A stretch of 11,437 nucleotides of DNA from Actinomycetes bacterium (GTDB lineage: Bacteria; Actinomycetota; Acidimicrobiia; Acidimicrobiales; Bog-793). The DNA lies in assembly GCA_021821585.1 (NCBI GenBank), contig JAKACF010000071.1:1-11437 (forward strand). The letters run 5' to 3'. Under the pieces are notes generated by a model that saw only the letters and a program-made list of their open reading frames with translations, had not been told where the DNA came from and did no database searches. This document shows positions 1 to 6,962 of the stretch, one piece after another. The translations under genes and the position numbers were made by a program. Position 1 is the first letter of the stretch, and each line of letters starts with the position of its first letter.

Positions 1-886
1 GACGCTCGAGAACCAGATCCAGGTGATGCTCGAGAAGGGTCCCCGCCGGGTCTCGCCCTTCCTCGTCCCCATGATGATGGCGAACGCCGGGGCAGCCGCG
101 GTCTCCATGCGCTTCGGGTGGCGCGGTCCGTGCGAGACCGTCGTCACGGCCTGTGCAGCCGGCACCCAGTCGATCGCCGCCGCCTACCGGCTGGTCGCCT
201 CCGGCCGCTGCGAGGCCGTCCTCGGCGGCGGCGCCGAGGCCGCCATGACCCCCGTCGCGCTCGCCGCCTTCGCCAACATGACGGCGCTCTCGGGCACCGG
301 GGAGTCCCGGCCCTTCGACCGGCGCAGGAACGGCTTCGTCATGGGCGAGGGTGCCGGCGCCGTCGTCCTCGAGGACCTCGAGCGGGCCGAGGCCCGCGGG
401 GCCCGCATCTACGCCGAGATGCTCGGTGCCGCCTCGACGGCGGACGCCCACCACATCACCGCCCCCGCGCCCGGGGGCACCGGTGCCCTCGCCTGCATGG
501 AGCTCGCCCTCGAGGACGCCGGCGTCGGGGCGGGCGAGGTCACCCACGTCAACGCCCATGGCACCTCCACGCCCCTCAACGACCTCGCCGAGGCGGAGGC
601 GCTCGAGAAGCTGTTCGGGACCGACGGGCCCCCCGTGACGAGCATCAAGGGCGTCACCGGCCACTCCCTCGGGGCGGCCGGGGCCATCGAGGCCGTCGCC
701 TCGGCGCTCACGATCGACCGGGGCGAGATCCCCCCGACCGTCGGCCTCGAGGAGCTCGACCCCGACATCCACCTCGATGTCGTGACCGGCGGGACCAGGA
801 GCTTTGCCCCGGGCGTCGTGCTCTCGAACAGCTTCGGCTTCGGCGGCCACAACGGCACGATCGTGCTGGCGCCCTACGTGGCGTGA
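1..886 (+). CDS. fabF: Beta-ketoacyl-ACP synthase II (FabF), 5'-truncated
   Basis: The reading frame is open from base 2, so the N-terminal third lies outside the window; the GTG/ATG codons at 23-28 are internal (the frame reads TLENQIQVMLEKG before the conserved GPRRVSPF segment). The thiolase-fold condensing enzyme elongates acyl-ACP with malonyl-ACP in cytosolic type II fatty acid synthesis. Visible signatures are the nucleophilic Cys in VTACAAGT (codon 152-154), the RPFDRRRNGFVMGEGAG segment, the two catalytic His in NAHGTSTP (His codon 557-559) and GHSLGAAG (662-664), the conserved Lys in SIKG (647-649), and the C-terminal SNSFGFGGHN loop. All key residues are intact. A single-domain end at LAPYVA fits a stand-alone FabF rather than a polyketide synthase module. 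A kinase-like gene follows 35 bp downstream on the same strand. Confidence 0.95.
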   Translation, partial: TLENQIQVMLEKGPRRVSPFLVPMMMANAGAAAVSMRFGWRGPCETVVTACAAGTQSIAAAYRLVASGRCEAVLGGGAEAAMTPVALAAFANMTALSGTGESRPFDRRRNGFVMGEGAGAVVLEDLERAEARGARIYAEMLGAASTADAHHITAPAPGGTGALACMELALEDAGVGAGEVTHVNAHGTSTPLNDLAEAEALEKLFGTDGPPVTSIKGVTGHSLGAAGAIEAVASALTIDRGEIPPTVGLEELDPDIHLDVVTGGTRSFAPGVVLSNSFGFGGHNGTIVLAPYVA

Positions 887-910
887 ACCGCTCCCCCTCC
901 GGAGACGGTT
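886..910 (+). other. Intergenic hairpin between fabF and the ABC1 kinase gene
   Basis: AACCGCTCC (886-894) pairs with GGAG-A-CGGTT (901-910), giving a 9-bp stem with one bulged A and a 6-nt loop. It starts on the last base of the fabF stop codon. No T-tract follows, so it is not a standard intrinsic terminator; it could be a weak terminator, an mRNA-stability element or chance. Confidence 0.35.
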
Positions 911-921
911 GACTGGACGGC

Positions 922-2511
922 GTGGCAGCGCCTGCACCTGATCTCGAGACCTACTCCTTCAGCGAGGAGGGCCCGTGGGTCGTCGACCCCGCCCGGCTCG
1001 ACTGGCGGGGCGACGTGGAGGCGCTGCGGGCGAGGACCCGAGCCGAGCTGCCCCGCCTGCTCCGGCGCAGGCGCGTCCCGCCGACGAGCCGCATCGCCCG
1101 GGTGACGAGGGCGCTCGGGACGAGCTTCGCCCTGTGGTACCTCCTCGACCGCAAGAAGGGCCGGGAGGCCTCCCGCCGGGGTCTGTCGGCCCGCCTCCGC
1201 CTCGCCTTCCAACGGCTCGGCCCGACCTACATCAAGCTCGGCCAGATCCTCTCCGCCGGCGAGGGCATCTTCCCCGAGGAGGTCGTCTCCCAGTTCCGAC
1301 TCCTCCGCGACCGTGTGCCCGCCGAGCCCTTCGAGGTGGTGCGGGCGACCGTCGAGGCCGAGCTCGCCGGCCGCCTCGAGGACGTCTTCGCCGAGTTCGA
1401 GCCGACCCCGATCGCGGCCGCCTCGATCGCCCAGGTCCACCGGGCCCGCCTGCGCACCGGCGAGCCGGTCGTGGTGAAGGTCCAGCGGCGCGACGTGGCC
1501 CGCCTCGTCCGCCACGACCTCGCCGTCATGAGCTTCATCGCCCCGCTGCTCGTCGGGCGGATCCCGGTCTCGGCCCTCGCCAACCCGCCGGCGCTCATCG
1601 AGCTGTTCGCCGAGACGATCGTCGAGGAGCTCGACTTCCGCCTCGAGGCCGACAGCATGCTCGACATCGGCCGGGTGCTCGCCATGACGAACCAGCGCTC
1701 CATCGTCGTCCCCCGGCCGCACCCCACCCTCGTCACCCGGCGCATGCTCGTCATGGAGCAGCTCTCCGGCTACGGCTGGGACGACGTGACCGGGATGCGC
1801 AAGGCCGGCATCGCCACCGAGGAGGTGCTGAGGGGCCTCGTCATCGCCTTCCTCGAGGGGGCCCTGCTCTACGGCGTCTTCCACGGCGACCTGCACGGCG
1901 GCAACCTCTTCGTCCAGCCCTCGGGCCGGGTGGCGCTCCTCGACCACGGCATCACCGGTCGCCTCGGGGAGCCGGAGCGGCGCGCCTTCCTGCGCCTCCT
2001 CGTCGGCGGGACGACGAACGACATCGTGAGCCAGATCGAGGCGCTGCGGGAGCTCGGCGCCCTCCCGCCCGACGCCGACACCGAGACGGTCATCCACGAC
2101 CTCGGGCTCGACCGGCCCGCCCAGGACATCACCCTGCTGTCGGCCGAGGAGCTCACCGCCGAGATCCGCGACCTCACCCGCCAGCTGCTCTCCTACGGCG
2201 TGAAGATGCCGAAGGAGCTGATGCTGTTCGTGAAGGACATGCTCTTCCTCGACGGCGCCGTGGCGACCATGGCGCCGGAGATCGACCTGCTCGGCGAGGT
2301 CGCCGTCATCGCCGCCTACTTCGCCGAGCACCACGCCCAGCGCATCGCCGCCGACGTCGGCGTCGACGTCGCCTCGACGCCGGTCAACCTGGACGGCCTG
2401 CGGGCCTCGATCGGGCTCGCGGCCGACACCGAGGCCATCACCTACCGGGAGATCCAGCAGCGCCGACAGGTCATCCGGGAGAAGCTCGAGGCCAACCGCA
2501 ACGAGGACTGA
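922..2511 (+). CDS. ABC1/AarF/UbiB family kinase-like protein
   Basis: A 529-aa protein of the atypical protein-kinase-like ABC1 (ADCK/UbiB) family. Relatives use ATP in support of quinone or other lipid metabolism, usually at the membrane; the substrate here is unknown. In order, the sequence shows the family KxGQ motif (PTYIKLGQILS, K105-Q108), the Ala-rich loop AAASIAQVH, the ATP-site lysine in VVVKVQR (K186), an EELDFRLEAD segment, the catalytic-loop motif HGDLHGGN (H321-N328) and the metal-binding Asp in LDHG (D341). Two departures are visible: the stretch after KxGQ reads SAGEGIFP rather than the usual STRPDLLP type, and the DFG-equivalent is DHG. No transmembrane helix is evident, and the C-terminus is charged (EKLEANRNED). 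The GTG at 922 is the first start after the upstream stop, with only a weak Shine-Dalgarno sequence. It is probably co-transcribed with fabF. Confidence 0.9.
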   Translation: MAAPAPDLETYSFSEEGPWVVDPARLDWRGDVEALRARTRAELPRLLRRRRVPPTSRIARVTRALGTSFALWYLLDRKKGREASRRGLSARLRLAFQRLGPTYIKLGQILSAGEGIFPEEVVSQFRLLRDRVPAEPFEVVRATVEAELAGRLEDVFAEFEPTPIAAASIAQVHRARLRTGEPVVVKVQRRDVARLVRHDLAVMSFIAPLLVGRIPVSALANPPALIELFAETIVEELDFRLEADSMLDIGRVLAMTNQRSIVVPRPHPTLVTRRMLVMEQLSGYGWDDVTGMRKAGIATEEVLRGLVIAFLEGALLYGVFHGDLHGGNLFVQPSGRVALLDHGITGRLGEPERRAFLRLLVGGTTNDIVSQIEALRELGALPPDADTETVIHDLGLDRPAQDITLLSAEELTAEIRDLTRQLLSYGVKMPKELMLFVKDMLFLDGAVATMAPEIDLLGEVAVIAAYFAEHHAQRIAADVGVDVASTPVNLDGLRASIGLAADTEAITYREIQQRRQVIREKLEANRNED

Positions 2512-2557
2512 CCCCTGCCGCCCGCTGGGAAGCCGGCGTCGGGGGCACGCCCGGACC

Positions 2558-2563
2558 TACACT
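2558..2563 (+). promoter_or_regulatory. Possible -10 element for the propeller gene
   Basis: TACACT fits the actinobacterial TAnnnT -10 pattern and lies in the 88-bp gap before the start at 2600, which would give a leader of about 30 nt. I see no convincing -35. The gene may equally be read through from upstream. Confidence 0.2.
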
Positions 2564-2599
2564 TCGGGCAAGCGGCACGACCGGGGGGTCCATCGCGTC

Positions 2600-3391
2600 A
2601 TGGGCAAGACCAAGACACAGTCCGCTCGGCGAGCGCCGGCCGGGGGAGGCGAGCTCGGCTATCTCCTCGCCCTGACGGACGGGACGGTCTTCACCTACGG
2701 CAGCCTCGAGTTCCAAGGAGATGCCGCCGACAGCCTGCTCGGCCAGCCGATCGTCGGCGCCGCCACGACGGCCGACGGCTACTGGCTGTGCGCCGGCGAC
2801 GGGAGCGTGCTCACCTTCGGGGCCGCCCGCTTCTTCGGCGCCGCCAACTCCACCCCGCTCGAGGCGCCTGTCGTCGCCATGGCGGTGACCCCCGACGCCA
2901 AGGGCTACTGGCTGGCGGCGGCCGACGGGGCGCTCCACTGCTTCGGCTCGGCCGAGGACTATGGCTCGGCCCGCAGCTACCCGCTCGAGCGACCGGTCGT
3001 CGGCTTCGCCCCGACGCAGACGGGCGAGGGGTACTACTTCGTCACCGCCGACGGCAGCGTCTACGACTTCGGCGACGCCGCCTACGACGGCTGCCTGCGG
3101 GACGAGGCCCTCGCCGCCCCCGCCGTCGGGATCGCGGTCTCGGGCTCGACCGACGGCTACTGGATCGCCACGGCCGACGGGGTGCTCCGCGCCTTCGGGA
3201 CCGCCCCGGAGCTGTCAGGGGGGCCCGCTCGGGGAGAGGTCGTCGGCCTCGCCCCCACGCCCGGGGCGAAGGGCTGCCTGCTCGCCGGCCGGGACGGCTC
3301 GGTCACCGCGCTCGGCGACGCCGTCTCGCTCGGGGACGCCACCGAGCGGCTCGGGCCGGCCGGCGTCACCGCCGTGGCCTGCGCCGCCTGA
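2600..3391 (+). CDS. Six-repeat beta-propeller-like protein (GYWL-ADG-FG repeats)
   Basis: A 263-aa protein made almost entirely of six units of 39-42 residues. Each begins with GY(W/L)L-type residues, followed by xADGxVxxFG and a VVGxAxT strand. The units start at about residues 20, 60, 102, 144, 186 and 225 (GYLLALTDG, GYWLCAGDG, GYWLAAADG, GYYFVTADG, GYWIATADG, GCLLAGRDG). The pattern resembles repeats that are abundant in secreted or surface proteins of Acidimicrobiia. Here there is no signal peptide or membrane segment; the N-terminus is a short basic tail (MGKTKTQSARR), so the protein is probably cytoplasmic. The chain begins inside a unit and ends with GVTAVACAA, which matches the strand missing before the first unit. 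That suggests ring closure of a six-bladed propeller. The ligand or partner is unknown. ATG at 2600 follows a G-run at 2583-2588. The stop is 6 bp from that of the convergent gene. Confidence 0.8.
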   Translation: MGKTKTQSARRAPAGGGELGYLLALTDGTVFTYGSLEFQGDAADSLLGQPIVGAATTADGYWLCAGDGSVLTFGAARFFGAANSTPLEAPVVAMAVTPDAKGYWLAAADGALHCFGSAEDYGSARSYPLERPVVGFAPTQTGEGYYFVTADGSVYDFGDAAYDGCLRDEALAAPAVGIAVSGSTDGYWIATADGVLRAFGTAPELSGGPARGEVVGLAPTPGAKGCLLAGRDGSVTALGDAVSLGDATERLGPAGVTAVACAA

Positions 3392-3397
3392 GCACCC

Positions 3398-3835
3398 TCA
3401 GGAGCTGCCGGTGTAGCGGATCGAGACGACCTTGGCGGTGCCCGTCGACTGCTCCGTGGCGACGTAGAAGTCGAGGTCGATCGCCTTGGCGCCCGAACCG
3501 CTGCCCTGGGCACAGCGGGCCGAGACGGCCCGCAGGCCGACGAATCCGCTCGGCGGGTGGACCGAAGAGGACGTGCTCGAGCCGAGGGTGCAGTGGCTGA
3601 GGTCGGGCCGGTTGTGCGCCGTGAGCTGGCCGCAGCTGACCGGCGGGGAGCCGGGGGCCCGGTAGAGCAACCCGAGCATCGCCTGGCAGTCGCGCGCGTT
3701 GTAGGCGGTGAGGAAGCTGTCCACCGTCGAGGTCGCGCTGGTGGTCGTCGTCGCCCCGGTCCAGGCGAACAGCGCCATCATCCCGACGATGGGCGCCGCC
3801 AGGGCGGCGAGCACGAGGATCCGGCGCGAGGACAT
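3398..3835 (-). CDS. Membrane-anchored or secreted protein of unknown function
   Basis: I do not recognise this 145-aa protein. It has a basic N-terminus (MSSRR) and one hydrophobic helix at residues 6-25, which would be a signal anchor or an uncleaved signal peptide; no lipobox Cys is present. The following TTTTSATST linker leads into STVDSFLTAYNARDCQAMLGLL, which resembles the opening helices of small NTF2-like or DUF4878-like extracytoplasmic domains. That resemblance is weak. Four Cys (C50, C68, C82, C108) lie outside the membrane segment and could form two disulfides. The end (FYVATEQSTGTAKVVSIRYTG) looks like paired beta strands, also consistent with an NTF2-like fold. ATG at 3835 is the start that includes the full hydrophobic helix. 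It diverges from the gene at 4013, and a strong hairpin lies 18 bp upstream of its start. Confidence 0.7.
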   Translation of the reverse strand: MSSRRILVLAALAAPIVGMMALFAWTGATTTTSATSTVDSFLTAYNARDCQAMLGLLYRAPGSPPVSCGQLTAHNRPDLSHCTLGSSTSSSVHPPSGFVGLRAVSARCAQGSGSGAKAIDLDFYVATEQSTGTAKVVSIRYTGSS

Positions 3836-3853
3836 CTGCCCAGCCTACTGAGC

Positions 3854-3877
3854 CCGGCCGAGGCCGCCCTCGGCCGG
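3854..3877 (-). repeat. 10-bp perfect inverted repeat in the leader of the 3398-3835 gene
   Basis: CCGGCCGAGG (3854-3863) and CCTCGGCCGG (3868-3877) are exact reverse complements around a 4-nt loop. The element lies 18 bp upstream of the minus-strand ATG at 3835 and downstream of the likely promoter, so it would fold in the 5' untranslated RNA. It may also be a dyad operator. Confidence 0.6.
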
Positions 3878-3924
3878 CGGCGCCCGGTCGCCCGCCGGCA
3901 CCTCTCCCCCCGACCTGACCTGTT

Positions 3925-3930
3925 ATTGTA
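3925..3930 (-). promoter_or_regulatory. Probable -10 element for the 3398-3835 gene
   Basis: Read on the minus strand this is TACAAT, five of six bases matching TATAAT, inside an AT-rich island of otherwise very GC-rich DNA. It predicts a leader of roughly 80 nt that contains the hairpin at 3854-3877. No good -35 hexamer is visible at 16-18 bp. Confidence 0.45.
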
Positions 3931-3942
3931 TCTCGGTGCTTC

Positions 3943-3951
3943 TGATAGGTT
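3943..3951 (+). promoter_or_regulatory. Possible extended -10 for the 4013-4402 gene
   Basis: TG-A-TAGGTT reads as an extended -10, and TAGGTT is a common actinobacterial form. It would start a transcript near 3958 with a leader of about 55 nt before the GTG at 4013. The -35 position (TTATTG, 3923-3928) is a weak match. It overlaps the divergent minus-strand promoter region. Confidence 0.35.
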
Positions 3952-4001
3952 TTCGTACTGCTCCTGCTCGGCGCCCGGTCGCCCGTCCGTCCACCTCGCA
4001 G

Positions 4002-4006
4002 AAAGG
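4002..4006 (+). promoter_or_regulatory. Ribosome binding site that sets the GTG start at 4013
   Basis: AAAGG lies 6 nt before the GTG at 4013. It supports this start over the much longer upstream extension of the same frame, which would run back through the divergent promoters and antisense to the neighbouring gene. Confidence 0.6.
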
Positions 4007-4012
4007 TCGACC

Positions 4013-4402
4013 GTGCCGCCCACCCCGAAGCGAGCGACCGAGGGCGAGGACGGCGGGGACCTGCGCTGCTCCCGCGTGGTCGCCGCCGCGCTCGGCCCCC
4101 TCCTCGCCGAAGGTCTCGGTGAGCTGGCGGGACTCCACGGCGACGACCTCGACGACGAGGTCGTCCTCTGCGCGCTGGCCGACCTGCTCGACGCCGCGCT
4201 CGTCTCCCCCTCGGGGGAGTGGCTCGTCGAGCGGTGCTGCGCGGCGCTCGAGGCGCTCTGTCGCGACCCGGCCTGCGACCCCGAGTCGAGCGTCTACGCG
4301 CAGGTGCTCGCCGCGCTCCCACCCACCTCGCGCGACCGGGTGCGCTCCTACCTCGGCCCGCTCAGCGAGGACCTGCTCGACCGCTACGAGCCGCCGGAGT
4401 GA
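4013..4402 (+). CDS. Unknown 129-aa Cys-containing helical protein
   Basis: I do not recognise the family. After an acidic N-terminal tail (to about residue 16) the sequence looks all-helical: residues 19-42, 44-64 (DDLDDEVVLCALADLLDAAL), 68-85, 90-102 and 104-125. No signal peptide or membrane segment is visible, so it is probably cytosolic. Six Cys (C19, C53, C75, C76, C83, C88) are many for a 129-aa cytoplasmic actinobacterial protein; the C75-C76/C83/C88 group could bind a metal, which is inference. The protein is markedly acidic. The GTG start is chosen from the AAAGG at 6-nt spacing. Its stop lies 6 bp from the pheT stop on the other strand. It diverges from the membrane-anchored protein at 3398-3835, and their shared promoter region carries a direct repeat, so the two may be co-regulated. 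Confidence 0.7.
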   Translation: MPPTPKRATEGEDGGDLRCSRVVAAALGPLLAEGLGELAGLHGDDLDDEVVLCALADLLDAALVSPSGEWLVERCCAALEALCRDPACDPESSVYAQVLAALPPTSRDRVRSYLGPLSEDLLDRYEPPE

Positions 4403-4408
4403 CCGGCC

Positions 4409-6931
4409 TCAGTCCCTGAGGGCGGCGGCGAGCGATCCCTCGACGGCCTCGATGCAGGCCCGGCGGGCCTCGGCCACCTCGGCGTCGGTGAGGGTGTGGT
4501 CGCTCGCGCAGAGCCGGACGCGGAAGGCGAGCGAGCGGCGCCCCTCCGCCAGCCCGGCCCCCCGGTAGACGTCGAAGAGCTCCACCGACTCGCACAGGTC
4601 GCCGGCGGCCCGCCTCACTGCCTCCTCGACGGCGGCGGCGGGGACGGCCTCGTCGACGCTGAAGGCGAGGTCCACGTCGCTCGAGGGGTAGCGGCTGACA
4701 GGCCTGGCCTGGGCCGGACGGCGCGGGGCGCCGGCCAGCCGGACGAGGTCGAGCTCGAGCCAGCCGACCCGCCCGTGCGGCAGGCCGAAGGCGGCGAGGA
4801 CCTCGGGGTCCACCTCGCCGACGGCACCGAGCACGGCCTCGGGCTGCTCGTCCCGGGCGGGCACGACGAGCAGGCCGGAGCGGGCCTGGTGCAGGCCACG
4901 GAGGTCCACCTCGAGCGCCCCGGCCCCGCCCGGCGCCTCGGCCGCCTGCTGGCGCAGCTCCACCTCCGCCAGGCCGAGCGCCTCGGAGACGACGCGCCAG
5001 GCGTTCACGGCGGCGGCGGCGTCGTCGCCCTCGAGGGCGAGCACGAGCGCCACCCGCTCGCACTCCTCGGGGAGCATGCCCGCTCCCTCGGGGCGCGCGG
5101 CGAAGACGTCACCCACCTCGAACAGCCTCACCCACGGGTTCCGGTGGGCGGCGTTGTGACGGACGGCCTTCATGAGACCGGCGAGCAGGCCCGCCCGCAT
5201 CACCGACTCCTCGGCCGCCATCGGGTTCGCCACGGTGATGAAGGCGCCTCGGGCGCCGGCGAGCTCCTCGTCGGACGGATCGACGATCGAGCCGGTCCAC
5301 GCCTCGTCGGCCCCGAGACCGGTGAGCACCCGGCGGAGGCGGCGGCGCGTCGACTGGGTGGCGTCGAGGCGGCCGACCGCGGGCGAGCGCCGGCTCGTGC
5401 GCGGGATCCGCTGGTAGCCGTAGGTCCTCGCGACGTCCTCGATGACGTCGACCTCCCGGGAGACGTCCGGACGCCAGCTCGGCACGAGGAGCTCGAGCTC
5501 CGCCTCCGGCCGGCCGTCCCCGACCGCCTCGTAGCCGATCGGGGCGAGGAGGGCGCCCATCAGCTCGGGGGCGAGGTCGAGGCCGAGCAGGGCATTCGCC
5601 CTCGGCGGGCGGAGGGTCACCCTCGAGCGGGCGAACGGCACCGGGTTGGCGTCGACGAGCCCGGGAGCCACGACCGGCGCCGGCAGGTCGGCCGCCGTGG
5701 CCGCCTCGACGACGAGCTGGCAGAAGCGGGCGGCCGCCCGCTCCATCTGCTCGGGGTCGACCCCCCGCTCGAAGCGGACCGATGCCTCGGTTCTGAGCCC
5801 CACGTGCCGGGCCGTCCGGCCGACGGCCACGGGTGTGAACCGGGCCACCTCGAGCAGGACGGCACCGGTCTCCTCGCCGATCTCGCTCGACTGGCCGCCC
5901 ATCACCCCGGCGATGCCGACCGGGACGTCGTGCGCGTTGCAGATGAGCAGGTCCTTGTCGCTGAGCGGGTCGTCGCCGCGCCGGGGGCGCCCCCCGAGGA
6001 CCCGGGTCTCGCCGTCGAGGGTGACGATCGTCTCGCCCGGCGCCGCCGGGCGCACCTTGAGACCCGACCCTCCGAGCCGTCCGAGGTCATAGGGGTGGTT
6101 CGGCTGGCCGAGCTCGAGCATGACGTAGTTCGAGGCGTCGACGACGTGGTTGATCGGCCGCATCCCGGCGAGCAGCAGGCGGCGCCGGACGAGGGCGGGC
6201 GAGGGCGCCGGGCGGATCCCCGTCAGCACGCGGCCGATCAGGCGCTGGCAGAGCTCGGGCGACTCGACCACGACGGTGGCGAGCTCGGCCGCCGCCGTCC
6301 CGGACTCGGCCAGCGAGGGCTCGGGGATCTCGAGCGGCAGGCCGTAGCGGGCGGCCAGGTCCCGTGCCACGCCGACCATCGAGAGGCAGTCGGGACGGTT
6401 CGGCTCGACGGCGAGGTCGAAGACGACGTCGAGGCCGAAGCCGAGGTGCTCGGAGAGCGGCTGGCCGAGCTCGAGCCGGTCGTCCCCCTCGCCGGAGCGG
6501 CCGAGGACGAGGATGCCGGCGTGGTCGTCGGAGAGCTCGAGCTCCCGGCCCGAGCAGAGCATCCCGTTCGAGACGACGCCCCTCAGCTTGCGACGCTCGA
6601 TGCGGAAGTCGCCGGGAAGGGTGGAGCCGACCGGGGCGAGGGGGACGACGTCGCCCTCGGAGAAGTTCCAGGCGCCGCAGACGACCTCGACCGTCTCGCC
6701 CTCTCCCCGGTCGACCACGACGCGCCGGATCTTGTCGGCGCCCTTGATCGCCCCGATCTCGAGCACCCGGGCGAGCACGACCTCGTCGAGGCCCTCGCCG
6801 ACCCAGTCGGTCCCCTCGACGACGAGGCCGAGCGAGTCGAGCTCGGACGCGAGCTCCACCACCGAGGCGCGGTCGCGGGCATCCGCCGCGAGCGGCGTGA
6901 GCTCGCACAGCCAGGAAAGCGGAGCTCTCAT
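4409..6931 (-). CDS. pheT: Phenylalanine--tRNA ligase beta subunit
   Basis: The 840-aa beta subunit of the cytosolic alpha2-beta2 phenylalanyl-tRNA synthetase, which binds tRNA-Phe and edits mischarged Tyr. The domains run in the usual bacterial order. An EMAP-like tRNA-binding domain spans about residues 45-160 (VVCGAWNF, KLRGVVSNGMLCS). It is followed by the PNRPDCLS segment near 179 and the B3/B4 editing domain at about 210-385 (RPINHVVDASNYVMLELGQP). The B5 domain lies at about 430-505 (VPSWRPDVSREVDVIEDVAR). A degenerate catalytic-like module reaches to about 720, and a C-terminal FDX-ACB anticodon-binding domain occupies about 745-838 (RYPSSDVDLAF, SDHTLTDAEV). The length is slightly above the common ~800 aa; no domain is missing. 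The start ATG at 6931 has a GAAAGGA sequence about 11 nt upstream and follows pheS after 31 bp. It is the last gene of the minus-strand cluster. Confidence 0.97.
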   Translation of the reverse strand: MRAPLSWLCELTPLAADARDRASVVELASELDSLGLVVEGTDWVGEGLDEVVLARVLEIGAIKGADKIRRVVVDRGEGETVEVVCGAWNFSEGDVVPLAPVGSTLPGDFRIERRKLRGVVSNGMLCSGRELELSDDHAGILVLGRSGEGDDRLELGQPLSEHLGFGLDVVFDLAVEPNRPDCLSMVGVARDLAARYGLPLEIPEPSLAESGTAAAELATVVVESPELCQRLIGRVLTGIRPAPSPALVRRRLLLAGMRPINHVVDASNYVMLELGQPNHPYDLGRLGGSGLKVRPAAPGETIVTLDGETRVLGGRPRRGDDPLSDKDLLICNAHDVPVGIAGVMGGQSSEIGEETGAVLLEVARFTPVAVGRTARHVGLRTEASVRFERGVDPEQMERAAARFCQLVVEAATAADLPAPVVAPGLVDANPVPFARSRVTLRPPRANALLGLDLAPELMGALLAPIGYEAVGDGRPEAELELLVPSWRPDVSREVDVIEDVARTYGYQRIPRTSRRSPAVGRLDATQSTRRRLRRVLTGLGADEAWTGSIVDPSDEELAGARGAFITVANPMAAEESVMRAGLLAGLMKAVRHNAAHRNPWVRLFEVGDVFAARPEGAGMLPEECERVALVLALEGDDAAAAVNAWRVVSEALGLAEVELRQQAAEAPGGAGALEVDLRGLHQARSGLLVVPARDEQPEAVLGAVGEVDPEVLAAFGLPHGRVGWLELDLVRLAGAPRRPAQARPVSRYPSSDVDLAFSVDEAVPAAAVEEAVRRAAGDLCESVELFDVYRGAGLAEGRRSLAFRVRLCASDHTLTDAEVAEARRACIEAVEGSLAAALRD

Positions 6932-6962
6932 CTCTCAGTCGGTCCTTTCGACGGCGGGGCGC

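Larger units (their letters stand above)
3878..3985. repeat. 17-nt direct repeat bracketing the divergent promoter island
   Basis: The 17-mer CGGCGCCCGGTCGCCCG occurs exactly at 3878-3894 and again at 3969-3985, 91 bp apart, on either side of the only AT-rich stretch in this region. The first copy abuts the inverted repeat ending at 3877. Possible roles are paired operators for a regulator of both divergent genes, or a remnant of a local duplication. Confidence 0.6.

Noticed and set aside
874..2334. 486-aa open frame antisense to the ABC1-like gene
   Set aside because: Its composition is the Asp/Glu/His/Gly/Arg-rich pattern of a GC-rich shadow frame, with no family motif, while the plus strand carries clear kinase motifs.
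2512..2599. Small gene or terminator in the 88-bp gap after the ABC1-like gene
   Set aside because: No hairpin with a T-tract and no small ORF with a ribosome binding site; only a weak -10-like sequence.
3557..4012. N-terminal extension of the 4013-4402 gene
   Set aside because: It would run antisense to the membrane-anchored protein and through the divergent promoters; the GTG at 4013 has a well-placed AAAGG.
6932..6962. T-box or tRNA-like control element before pheS or pheT
   Set aside because: The gaps before pheS and pheT are only about 30 bp, too short for a T-box, and no tRNA-like fold was seen.
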